Shown: in pieces, positions 23,042 to 31,567 of the stretch | Layout: each line of letters opens with the position of its first letter | How positions within the stretch are numbered: the stretch's first letter is position 1 | Source of the DNA: Polyangia bacterium | GTDB lineage: Bacteria; Myxococcota_A; Polyangia; Nannocystales; Nannocystaceae | NCBI GenBank assembly: GCA_030424595.1 | Contig: JAUHWG010000035.1 | Coordinates: forward strand, 32,682-96,681 | Length of the DNA: 64,000 nucleotides | Reading direction: 5' to 3' | Position numbers and translations under genes: made by a program | Notes under the pieces: model-generated | Told to the model about the DNA's origin: nothing | The model's database searches: none | What the model saw: the letters and a program-made list of their open reading frames with translations, nothing else

Positions 23042-23980
23042 GTGTCATTGAGACCCTGCGGATCTGCCATCATCGCCATCGTGTCGCTCTGCGTCGCACC
23101 GTTGCACGTCGCTGACGCCCGGAGCCCTGAGGAGGCGCCGGCCGCTGAGGAGGCCCTCTCCGAGGTCGAGGTCGAGGACGAGGACGAGGTCGAGGACGAA
23201 GACAGCGAAGGCGCGGCAGAGGCTAGGGGCGTCGACGATGCGCCCGAGGAGGCCCCGACAGCCGCGGAGCGCGTAGATCTTCGAAGCGGCGGCATGGTGA
23301 CCGGGACGATCGTGGAGATCCTCCCGGGAGAGTCGCTGACGATCGTCAATGAGGAAGACGAGCGGCGGAGCTTCCCGTGGGCTGAGGTCGCGCGCTACAC
23401 CCAGGATGGCGCGTGGGTCGTGGTCGAGGAGCCTGCGCCGGAGCGGCCGCGCCGTCGGAGCGGCTACGGGCCGAGGCTGCATATTGAGACGACTCGACCC
23501 GGTCCCGTGAGCCTCTATGAGATCACCTCGGAGGCTGTGGCCTCCGGGGGAAATGTCACGATCCACGCGATCAACTACCGCGCCGCGTGCTCGGCTCCCT
23601 GTGATGACGAGGTCGACGTCAGCGCTGGCCGCCCGTTCTTCTTCGGCGGCCCCGGCCTCACACCTTCGCGACGATTCGCGCTTAGCTCGGGGGGTAGCGT
23701 GAATGCGCGCGTTCGTCCCGGTCGGAAGTGGGTGTGGACCACAGGCATGGTCGCGCTCACCTTGGGCGCGACCGGTGCTGTAGGCGGCGGTGCGTGGATG
23801 GGACTTCGCAAGAACGCCGCCGACAACCCCGGGAGAGATGAGTTTGGCGACCCACTTCCCCCGCAGGAGCCCGACCTTGTCGCCCCGACGGCGCTTCTGA
23901 TCAGCGGCCTGGCGCTCTTTGTCGGTGGCGTGACGATGATGATCCTCGGGCGTACTCGCTACAAGCTCAGCGGAGGCTGA
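23042..23980 (+). CDS. Exported protein with acidic linker and two C-terminal membrane helices
   Basis: About 312 residues with GTG start at 23042, chosen because it directly precedes a signal sequence (GSAIIAIVSLCVAPLHVADA). The frame is open to 22844 but that part overlaps a gene remnant. A highly acidic tract (VEVEDEDEVEDEDSE) follows, then RVDLRSGGMVTGTIVEILPG and ESLTIVNEEDERRSFPWAEV, a small beta-barrel-like pattern found in myxobacterial proteins with PEGA-like context. A domain with paired Cys (AACSAPCDDEVDV) is next, then two membrane helices near 235-255 and 285-305. Envelope-associated, function unknown. Confidence 0.75.
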   Translation: MSLRPCGSAIIAIVSLCVAPLHVADARSPEEAPAAEEALSEVEVEDEDEVEDEDSEGAAEARGVDDAPEEAPTAAERVDLRSGGMVTGTIVEILPGESLTIVNEEDERRSFPWAEVARYTQDGAWVVVEEPAPERPRRRSGYGPRLHIETTRPGPVSLYEITSEAVASGGNVTIHAINYRAACSAPCDDEVDVSAGRPFFFGGPGLTPSRRFALSSGGSVNARVRPGRKWVWTTGMVALTLGATGAVGGGAWMGLRKNAADNPGRDEFGDPLPPQEPDLVAPTALLISGLALFVGGVTMMILGRTRYKLSGG

Positions 23981-24028
23981 GCGCGGCGATCTCTCCACAG
24001 GGTCACGTCTCGGGCGTCTCTTGGGCTG

Positions 24029-27000
24029 CTAGCGGTCGGCTTCAGCGCTCTCGTCCAGGGTCGCGGCGATCTCCTGGAGGCGCCGCCTGTGATCGGGGCG
24101 GGCTCGGTGCATGGCCGTGCGCAGGGCGTGCGATGCCGGCGCGCCGTAGAGCTTGAGCGCGGCGAGGGCCGCCTTGCGGACGCTGTTGTGCTTGTTCGAG
24201 AGGAGGTCGACGATCGTCGGCAGGGCGACCGGATCGCGGGCGTGGCCGACAGACGCGATCGCGGAGCGCTGGACCTCCGGTCGTGGGTCGCTGAGGAGCT
24301 TTCGCGCCGCCGCCCGTGAGTCCTCCCGGCTGCCGTGCTTGCGGAGGTGACGATAGGCGGCGAGGCGGAGGCGCGGGAGGGGGTGGTCGACGAGCTCGCG
24401 GCAGAGGTCGACGAAGGCGGGATCGGGGGCGCGGCTGAGACGCTTGAGATCGGCGATCAGCCCCTCTTGGGCAGCGTGACGGTCGGCGGTGCGGAGGCCC
24501 TCGAGCATCTCCTCGCGCGAGCGCGGAGGCTCGGTCCGGCGCTCGGTCTCGGTCCGGGGCTCGGTCTGGGCCCTGTCTGAGCTCTCGGAGGCCCGCGAGT
24601 CCTGGCTCCCCTCGGCCCGCTCGGTCGGCCTGCGGAGCGCGCGGAGGTGGGCCTCAAGCTCTTGGCGCTCCTCCGGGCGCGTCGCGGCGAGGAGCGCTTC
24701 GTCGAGCGTCGATCGGCGCAGCGGCGCTCGCAGGAGCTCGAAGATGCCCCACTCTCCGCGGAGGAGGGGCCCCTGCGCGGCGATCCGGAGGACCTCGCGA
24801 TCGAAGGCCTGGATCATCGACCGCAGGAGCTCGCGGGCCTTCGGGTCGAGGTCGGCGCGGGCCCAGGTCGTGAGGAGGTGACCGAGCATCTGCGGGTCGC
24901 GCCCGGCGGGGAAGCTGAGCAGACGGTCGAGGCGGCGCAGGCAGCTCAGGTCGTCGAGGTGTCGGTCGAGCAGCTCGACGAAGCTCGTCAGCGGGAGCTC
25001 CGCGAGCATGGCTGCGAGCACAGGGAGGAGGTCGCGGGGGGCGCTCGCGCGAGAGTCCCAGAGATCACCCGCCACAAACTCGAGGACGAGCCGCCGACGC
25101 AGCGCTGGATCGACGGCCGCGGCCCGGTCAAGCAGCGCCTTCGCGGCGCCCTTGCGTCGCTCAGGGTCGTCGAGATCACGGCGGAGCCGGCTGAGGAGCG
25201 TCGCCGAGATCGGCTGGTCGAGATCGCGGGCGCGGGGTCGTCGGCCGGGCGCGCTGGGCTTTCGCGGGGGCGTGCGTCGTCGCGAGGCGCTGGGCGGCTG
25301 GAGATCGCAGAGCCAGCGGAGGAGGGCGGGGCGGAGCTGTGCATCGCGCTCGACATAGGCGTCGATGAGGGCGGCGATCGTCGGCTCGGGCGCGGCCGTC
25401 CAGGTCGGTCGGAGCGCCTCGATCTCAGCGGCGCGGAGGGTCTCGGCGGCCCGCTCGAGCGCCGCTCTCGGGGCCTTCTTGAGGGTGTTGCGGGTCGGCG
25501 CGAGCTCGTCGTGGAGAAAGGCGTCGGCGAGGATCCTCCGGGTCAGCTCTCGCGGGTCTGGGCTGTGCTCGGCGTTGGCGAGCGCGTGGTCGACGTCAGC
25601 GCGGACGAGGGTGATCCCGCAGCGACGGAGGAGAGAGAGGAGAGAGCGGCCGCTGTGGTTGGTGAAGGGGGTTCGTTGGGCGTCGCGGAGGCGGGTCCCG
25701 AGGAGCCACGCCTGCCCGGGGCTGAGCTCAGCGCTGAGGGTGGTGAGGAGGCCGACGAGGCGCCCCGCGAGGGGGCTGGTCGCGGCGAGGAGACCGACGA
25801 TGAGGGTCTCTCCGCGGGCGCTGAGGGTCTGGCGATGCTCCGCGGTGAGGGGCCCGCGGAGGGCGTCGAGGACGATCTGGAGGTGGCCCCCTGGGGTCTT
25901 CGCGGCGGCCGCGAGGTCGAGCCACGGGCCGAGGTGGGGCGCGAGCAGGGCCCCCTCGGCGGCGGTCAGCGGACGCTCCCGTCGGAGGCGGAGGAGCTCG
26001 TCCTCGGCCGCAGGCGAGAGCCCGTCGAGGGCGAGGCTCCGCAGCGTGCTCGTGGGGGCGGGTTCGGGGGCGGGCTCGGGCGTCGGCCAGAGACCGGCCG
26101 CCTCGAGCTCTGCGGCGAGGGGGCCGAGGGGGCGGGTTCGGGGGATCCTCGCGACGAGCTCGCCGAGCCACGGGAGGTCGGCCCTGAGGAGAGAGCGGAT
26201 CGCGAGGGGGTCGAGCGCCGGGGCTAGCGCGTCGAGGAGGAGGCCTCGACGGCGCGGTGTGTCAGCCGCCTGCGCCGCGGCGAGCAGGGTCATCGACGCC
26301 GTCGAGCCCAGGGTCCCGCGCAACGCCTCGAGGAGATGCTCGCGCAGGCCGGGGTTGTCGTGATGGCCGAGCCACCAGAGGAGGCGAGGGATCGCCTCCG
26401 GTGCGCGCACCTGGCCGAGCGCGAGGGCGGCGGCCTTCTTGATGTTCATGTTCCGGTGCTCGAGGGTGGCGATCAGCGCTCCCGCACCGCTCGGATCGCC
26501 GAGCTCGCCGAGCGCGATCACGGCCTGGCGCAGCGTCTCATCGTCGTCCGCGCCGGTGAGGACGCGGATGCTGGTGGCGAGGGCAGGGCCGCCGTGCCGC
26601 GAGAGGAGCGGGAGCACCAGCTTGCGCAGGGTCGGCGAGTCGGCGCGGAGGAGGGGGAGGACCGCGGGGTAGATCTGCGGCGCGTCCAGCTCGCCGAGGG
26701 TGCGGAGGATGACCTCGATCGTGCCCTCGTCGTCGGGCGCGGCTCGACGGCCGGGGAGGGGGAGAATGTCGAGGAGGAGCCCCGCGGTGAACCTGTCCCC
26801 CGTGGATCCCTTGGATCCCTTGGATCCCTTGGATCCCTCACCGACGCCGAGCAGCGTCGTCGGGCGGATCCGGCCGCGTTCGCCGAGCCAGTCGCCGAGC
26901 CCCCGCAGAGCCTCGAGGACCGCGCTCGGGACGATGCGCTGGGCCTCGCCGCGGAGGTGCTCATCGTCGACCTCACCGTCGGCGACCGCCCGGACGCAGT

Positions 27001-28843
27001 CCCGCAGGTGTTCGCGGAGCTCCGGCAAGAGGGCAGTCTGACGCTCCCGGGAGAGGCGCTCGATCGCCAGGATCGCCGCGCCGAGGGGGCTTCCCTGCGG
27101 CTCTCCGCGACGGGCTCGGCGGGCTCGGCGGGCGAGGAGCGTCGCGGCCCGGGGGCTGACTATAGGGCTGAGATCGCGGAGCATCACCGGCGTGATCTCG
27201 TGGTCCGTCATCCCCTCGAGGATCCGCTCGCGGAGGAGCCTGTCGTCCGCCGTGAGCTGCCAGAGGAGGTCGAGCGCGGTGCTCACATAGGGGAGGAGCG
27301 GGCCGCTCGTCGGGCCCTCGGGGACGAGCCCGAGACCGGCTGCGAGGGCCGTCGCTGCGGCGGCGCTGCCGACATGACGCAGGGCCTCGAGGGCGGTCGC
27401 AGGATCCTCGCCGAGGCGGGCGAGGGCGAGCGCCTCTGCCTCTGGCGCCTCGAGGCGAGCGAGGGCCCGCAGCGCGGCGGCGGCGAGCTTCGGGTCGGCG
27501 GCCAACTTCGGGTCGGCGGCCAACTTCGGGTCGGCGGCCAACTTCGGGTCGGCGGCGAGCTTCGGGTCGGCGTCCGCATGTCCGGCGCTCTCCGGGCTGT
27601 CCTGGGTCTCGGGGCTCCCGCACTCGACACCGGTGGTCCCGTCGTCGGCCCCGCACATGTCGAGCAACCACTCGCGGACCGGCAGCGCCGTCGCGCCCTG
27701 AGGCGCCAGCGCGAGGGCCAGCGCGAGCTCTACCCGACGGTCGACGGAGAGGGCCGGCAGCGGTCGGTCGCGGAGCGCGGCGAAGAGGGCGCGGCGGCTG
27801 GTGTAGGCGAGGTCGACGAGCTCCTCTGCGCGGAGCTCTGGGCTCTTCGCGTAGAGCTCGAGGAGCGCCGGTACGTCAGCGTCGGCGATGAAGGCCGCTC
27901 GGCGGTGGAGGGTCGTGAGCGCGTCGACGCAGGGTCGGGCGAGGAGGAGCGGGTCTGCGAGGGCCGCCCCGAGGAGGGCCTGTACCGCCGGTCTCCCGAC
28001 GACGTCGCCGAGCGATCGCATCGCCCCTTGGCGAAGCCGCGGCGGTGCCTCTGGATCCTCGAGGATCGCCCTCAGCGGCCCCTCGATGCCGCGAGCGGCG
28101 GCGCAGCGGAGGGCCGCGTGGGCGACCTCCTCACCGGCGGCGAGCGAGGGTCCGAGCTGCGCCGCGTCCAAGGGGAGGGCTCTCGACCAGGGCTGGGCGA
28201 GCAGCTCCAGCGCGCCCGTGACCAGATCGGGGGTTGTGCTGAGGAGCCCCGCGGCGATCCGATGGGCCGCCGCTGGATCGATCGCGGCGCGGTCGATCGC
28301 CGAGCGCAGGAGCTCGAGCGCGAGGCGCTGGGGCCCGTGCGCACTTCGGGCGGCGAGCGTGCTCACCAGGGCGGCGGGGTCATCGACCTCCTCGAGGTCG
28401 AGCCCGTCGAGCGCCCGAGCGAGGTCGGGCGTGGCTCCTTCGGGGAGCACCGGCAGCTCGGCCATGCTCGAAGGCGAGGTGCAGGCCTCGGTGCGGAGCC
28501 AGGCGAGCTCGACCTCGGGCGTGTCGCTCGCGCCTCGCCAGGCGGGCAACGTTTGTGTCGGGAGCCAGGGCCACAGTCGGCGGTAGAGCTCCGCGAGGAG
28601 GATCGCCGACGCCGGCTCCGCGGCGATCGTGGTCGGCAGGAGGGCGGCGCAGCGGCGCGAGCTCGTCGCGTCGGTGAGCTGTGAGACCCGCGCTCGGAGG
28701 GCGATGAGCGCGACGTGATGGCGGGGATCATCGCTGCTCTGGAGCGCCCGGGCGAGCTCCTCCTCATCCTCCAGACCGACCTCGGCCGCACGGGCGAAGC
28801 GCAGGGTTGGATCGGGTTGGTTCGTCGGTGTGCCCGCACGCAT
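24029..28843 (-). CDS. Very large HEAT-repeat protein
   Basis: About 1604 residues from ATG 28843 (ATG 28894 is an alternative). The sequence is an almost unbroken alpha-solenoid with HEAT/PBS-lyase-type helices such as LGDPSGAGALIATLEHRNMN, ALGQVRAPEAIPRLLWWLG and SVGHARDPVALPTIVDLLSN. There is no signal peptide or membrane span, so it is probably cytoplasmic. Two low-complexity inserts interrupt it: five ADPKLA units encoded by 18-bp repeats (about 27494-27560) and GSKGSKGSK encoded by 9-bp repeats (about 26812-26840). HEAT solenoids bind proteins or nucleic acids; no partner is evident. The 3' end has been copied to 22740-22835. Confidence 0.85.
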   Translation of the reverse strand: MRAGTPTNQPDPTLRFARAAEVGLEDEEELARALQSSDDPRHHVALIALRARVSQLTDATSSRRCAALLPTTIAAEPASAILLAELYRRLWPWLPTQTLPAWRGASDTPEVELAWLRTEACTSPSSMAELPVLPEGATPDLARALDGLDLEEVDDPAALVSTLAARSAHGPQRLALELLRSAIDRAAIDPAAAHRIAAGLLSTTPDLVTGALELLAQPWSRALPLDAAQLGPSLAAGEEVAHAALRCAAARGIEGPLRAILEDPEAPPRLRQGAMRSLGDVVGRPAVQALLGAALADPLLLARPCVDALTTLHRRAAFIADADVPALLELYAKSPELRAEELVDLAYTSRRALFAALRDRPLPALSVDRRVELALALALAPQGATALPVREWLLDMCGADDGTTGVECGSPETQDSPESAGHADADPKLAADPKLAADPKLAADPKLAADPKLAAAALRALARLEAPEAEALALARLGEDPATALEALRHVGSAAAATALAAGLGLVPEGPTSGPLLPYVSTALDLLWQLTADDRLLRERILEGMTDHEITPVMLRDLSPIVSPRAATLLARRARRARRGEPQGSPLGAAILAIERLSRERQTALLPELREHLRDCVRAVADGEVDDEHLRGEAQRIVPSAVLEALRGLGDWLGERGRIRPTTLLGVGEGSKGSKGSKGSTGDRFTAGLLLDILPLPGRRAAPDDEGTIEVILRTLGELDAPQIYPAVLPLLRADSPTLRKLVLPLLSRHGGPALATSIRVLTGADDDETLRQAVIALGELGDPSGAGALIATLEHRNMNIKKAAALALGQVRAPEAIPRLLWWLGHHDNPGLREHLLEALRGTLGSTASMTLLAAAQAADTPRRRGLLLDALAPALDPLAIRSLLRADLPWLGELVARIPRTRPLGPLAAELEAAGLWPTPEPAPEPAPTSTLRSLALDGLSPAAEDELLRLRRERPLTAAEGALLAPHLGPWLDLAAAAKTPGGHLQIVLDALRGPLTAEHRQTLSARGETLIVGLLAATSPLAGRLVGLLTTLSAELSPGQAWLLGTRLRDAQRTPFTNHSGRSLLSLLRRCGITLVRADVDHALANAEHSPDPRELTRRILADAFLHDELAPTRNTLKKAPRAALERAAETLRAAEIEALRPTWTAAPEPTIAALIDAYVERDAQLRPALLRWLCDLQPPSASRRRTPPRKPSAPGRRPRARDLDQPISATLLSRLRRDLDDPERRKGAAKALLDRAAAVDPALRRRLVLEFVAGDLWDSRASAPRDLLPVLAAMLAELPLTSFVELLDRHLDDLSCLRRLDRLLSFPAGRDPQMLGHLLTTWARADLDPKARELLRSMIQAFDREVLRIAAQGPLLRGEWGIFELLRAPLRRSTLDEALLAATRPEERQELEAHLRALRRPTERAEGSQDSRASESSDRAQTEPRTETERRTEPPRSREEMLEGLRTADRHAAQEGLIADLKRLSRAPDPAFVDLCRELVDHPLPRLRLAAYRHLRKHGSREDSRAAARKLLSDPRPEVQRSAIASVGHARDPVALPTIVDLLSNKHNSVRKAALAALKLYGAPASHALRTAMHRARPDHRRRLQEIAATLDESAEADR
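26812..26840. repeat. 9-bp in-frame repeat in the HEAT gene
   Basis: About three to four copies of GGATCCCTT encode Gly-Ser-Lys repeats. Because the unit is a multiple of three, copy changes keep the frame. Confidence 0.85.
27494..27560. repeat. 18-bp in-frame repeat in the HEAT gene
   Basis: Near-identical 18-bp units (GGGTCGGCGGCCAACTTC type) encode ADPKLA five times in a row in a linker between helices. Confidence 0.85.
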
Positions 28844-28909
28844 CGGCGACACTCTAGCCCGCCTTGGATCGGCGTTGGCGCCCTTGGCCGGCACCCCGCG
28901 CGTTATGGC

Positions 28910-29593
28910 TCAGCCCTCGTAGCGGTAGCCGACGCCGTGGACCGTGCGGATGATCTCCGGGTCCTTCGGGTCGCGCTCGATCTTCTTGCGGAGCTTGGCG
29001 ATGTGCTGATCGATCGTCCGGCTGTTGGGGTAGCTGTCGATCCCCCAGCACTCGGCGAAGATCCGGTCGCGACCTAGGGCGACGCCCGGGTTGTGGGCGA
29101 AGAGGCGGAGGAGCGCGATCTCGCGGAGGCTGAGCTCGATCACCTCGTCGCCGCGGTGGCAGCGGAGCTCGTCGGGGAGCACTCGGAGCGAGCCTACCGA
29201 GAAGCCGCCATGCTCCGCGCTGGGCTTGCGGCGGAGGCAACGACGGCTGACCGCGCGGATCCTGGCGATGACCTCGTGGATGCCGAAGGGCTTGCCGATG
29301 TAGTCGTCGGCGCCGAGCTCGAGGCCGATGACCTTGTCGATCTCCTCGGACTTGGCGCTGAGGAAGATGATCGGCAGCTCTTGGTCCTTGGCCCGGATCG
29401 CCCGGCAGACGTCGTAGCCGTTGATCTTCGGCATCATGATGTCGAGGATCACGAAGTCGGGGGGGGAGCGCTCAAAGGCGGCGAGCGCCGCCTCGCCGTC
29501 GGCGGTCTGGGTGCAGGTGTAGCCCTCGCGCCCGAGCAGCTCGGCGAGGCCGCGGAGGATCTTGGGGTCGTCTTCGGCGATCAGGACCTTCAT
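28910..29593 (-). CDS. OmpR/PhoB-family response regulator
   Basis: 227 residues. Receiver domain with acidic pair Asp8-Asp9, phosphoacceptor Asp51 (VILDIMMPKINGYD), Ser79 and Lys101 (GKPFG). The C-terminal winged helix contains ELSLREIALLRLFAHNPG and the recognition/wing segment SRTIDQHIAKLRKKIE...VHGVGYRYEG. It is a DNA-binding transcription factor activated by phosphorylation. The start codon lies three bases after the stop of the upstream histidine kinase gene, so the two form one operon and a cognate pair. Confidence 0.95.
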   Translation of the reverse strand: MKVLIAEDDPKILRGLAELLGREGYTCTQTADGEAALAAFERSPPDFVILDIMMPKINGYDVCRAIRAKDQELPIIFLSAKSEEIDKVIGLELGADDYIGKPFGIHEVIARIRAVSRRCLRRKPSAEHGGFSVGSLRVLPDELRCHRGDEVIELSLREIALLRLFAHNPGVALGRDRIFAECWGIDSYPNSRTIDQHIAKLRKKIERDPKDPEIIRTVHGVGYRYEG

Positions 29594-29596
29594 GGC

Positions 29597-31429
29597 TCAG
29601 CTCTGGCTCTTCGGCGTCGCGGTGAGGAGGGTGAGCTCAAAGCATGCGCCCGGCTCGGCGGCTCGGAGCTCGAGATCGCCCCCGGACTGGCGGGCGAGGT
29701 CGCGGGCGATCGTCAGGCCGATGCCGGTCCCGCTGACGCCCTCGGTGAGGTCGCTGCGGGCGCGGAAGAAGGGCTCGAAGATCTGTCTGCGTTGGCCGCT
29801 CGGGATCCCGGGGCCGTAGTCGCGGACCCGGACGCGCGTGCGCTGGGGATCCTGCGTCAGGGTGACGTCGACGCGACCGCCGGCGCCGGCGTATTTTTCG
29901 ACGTTGCTCAGCAGGTTGGCGAGGATCTGGCCGACCGCGTCCTCGTCGGCCATGACCGGCAGCGGGGCCTCGCCCTCGCGCGTGGCCTCGATCCCCGACT
30001 CGGCGAAGGCCGGACCAAAATGTTCGATCGCCTGGCGGACGGCCGCGCCGATGTCGAAGGAGCGGCGGCTCGCGGTCGGATGACCGCGGCGCGAGAAGGT
30101 GAGCACGTTGGCGATCAGGCGAGAGAGGCGCTGGCTCTCGCTGACGATCACCCCGGCGTGCTCCTCGGCGTGCTCGTCTGCGCCCGAGAGCTCGTCGGCG
30201 AGGAGCTCGGCGTAGAGGCGGATGTTGGTCAGCGGGGTCTTCAGCTCGTGCGAGACCTGGGTGACGAACGAGACCCGCTGCCGGGCCTCACGCATGTTCC
30301 GCGACCACTCGCGGTAGAAGAAGACCGCCAGGCCGAGGAGCACGAGGGCGGTCCCGCCGAGGCCGAGGAGGACGAGAAAGCGCGAGGTCGCGAGGGCGAC
30401 GGGCGCGTCGCCGGGGCCGTAGTAGAGCAGGCTCCAGGTCTCCAGCGGGGGCGCGAGCGGCAGGCGTGCCAGCGGCTCCTCCTCCTCGGGCGCCTCGCCG
30501 CCCTTGCCCTCGCCGCGCAGGCTGAGATCGTAGTTGCCCCACTGGTAGATCGGCGTGCCCTTGGCGTCGACGACGGCGACGAGCGAGGCTTGCTCGCCGG
30601 TCGCGGGGAGCGAGTCGATCAGGCGCTGGAGGAGCGCGGCCCGCTCGATCTCGACGCCGGCGATCAGACCGTCGGCGCGGCGGCGCCAGAAGAGGAGGTG
30701 GAGCCCCTCCTCCCAGTACCAGGCGATCCAGCCCTCCTCACGGATCCGCGCGAGTCCGGCCAGGCTGTCCGCGGCGGGGGTCGGATCGAGCTGGCCCTGC
30801 GCCGAGGGGTCGCTGGCTTGGGCCTGGGCGGGGGCCTGGGCGGGGGCTTGGCCTTGGGCTTGGGCTTGGGCCGGCACCTTCGCCTCTTGCCCCTGCTCGG
30901 CCCCCTGCGCGCTGGCGCTGCCGAGCGACGAGCTCCCGCTCCTCGGGTTCAGGGTCCAGGTGTTGTTGCCGTAGCCGTAGCCGTAGCCGTCCGCGCGGCC
31001 GTCCCCGTCGCTCCCCTCCGCGGGGCCGACAAGCGCGAGCTCGGCCTTGGCCTCCCAGATCGCCCGCGTGCGCTCGAGGAACTCGCGCTCCTCTCGGCTG
31101 GCGCCGGCGTCGGCGACCGGGTGGAGCCGACGACCCTCCCCGTCGACGACGAAGATCTGGCGGACGAGCGGCTGCCCGCGCTCCAAGTCCCGCAGGGCCT
31201 CGCGATCGGTCGCGGTCTCCTCGAGGGTCTGGACCAGCTCGACCTCGAGCTCGCCGACGAGCTCCGTGATCGCGGAGCGGCTGTCGTCCAGGCGCTGCTC
31301 TAGGAGGTCGCGGAAGCGGTGCTGGACCAGGTCCTCCTCATCGTGGAGCATCTTCCCGGCGAGCACCGCCAAGAGCGTCAGCGGCCCGACGACCATCGCG
31401 ATCAGGGCGATGAGGAGATGGCGACGCAT
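29597..31429 (-). CDS. Membrane sensor histidine kinase, partner of the downstream response regulator
   Basis: 610 residues with a membrane span near 5-28, a large extracytoplasmic sensor of about 320 residues, and a second span near 345-370 (LLGLGGTALVLLGLAVFFY). HisKA follows with VSHELKTPLTNIRLYAELL (His about 394) and HATPase with NVEKYAG, DYGPGIPSG and GTGIGLTIA. The sensor region holds Gln/Ala/Pro-rich low-complexity sequence (QAQAQGQAPAQAPAQAQA) not expected in a ligand-binding fold. It should phosphorylate the regulator encoded three bases downstream. The signal is unknown. Confidence 0.93.
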   Translation of the reverse strand: MRRHLLIALIAMVVGPLTLLAVLAGKMLHDEEDLVQHRFRDLLEQRLDDSRSAITELVGELEVELVQTLEETATDREALRDLERGQPLVRQIFVVDGEGRRLHPVADAGASREEREFLERTRAIWEAKAELALVGPAEGSDGDGRADGYGYGYGNNTWTLNPRSGSSSLGSASAQGAEQGQEAKVPAQAQAQGQAPAQAPAQAQASDPSAQGQLDPTPAADSLAGLARIREEGWIAWYWEEGLHLLFWRRRADGLIAGVEIERAALLQRLIDSLPATGEQASLVAVVDAKGTPIYQWGNYDLSLRGEGKGGEAPEEEEPLARLPLAPPLETWSLLYYGPGDAPVALATSRFLVLLGLGGTALVLLGLAVFFYREWSRNMREARQRVSFVTQVSHELKTPLTNIRLYAELLADELSGADEHAEEHAGVIVSESQRLSRLIANVLTFSRRGHPTASRRSFDIGAAVRQAIEHFGPAFAESGIEATREGEAPLPVMADEDAVGQILANLLSNVEKYAGAGGRVDVTLTQDPQRTRVRVRDYGPGIPSGQRRQIFEPFFRARSDLTEGVSGTGIGLTIARDLARQSGGDLELRAAEPGACFELTLLTATPKSQS

Positions 31430-31497
31430 GGGATCGTAGGCCTAGGCGGGACGGTAGCCTGGGTTGCGAGGGCACGGCAAGCGCGGGAGGTGATCGA

Positions 31498-31567
31498 CGG
31501 GGCGTCGCGCGCGTCGAGAGGGACGACGAGGGCAGGCGAGAGTGCGCGGGACTCTTGCCACGCGCTG
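31498..31567 (+). repeat. Dispersed intergenic repeat, copy 4
   Basis: Contains TCGAGAGGGACGACGAGGGC and then GAGAGTGCGCGGGACTCTTG, CCACG. It fills the gap between the histidine kinase gene start and the stop of the VWA gene. Confidence 0.65.
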
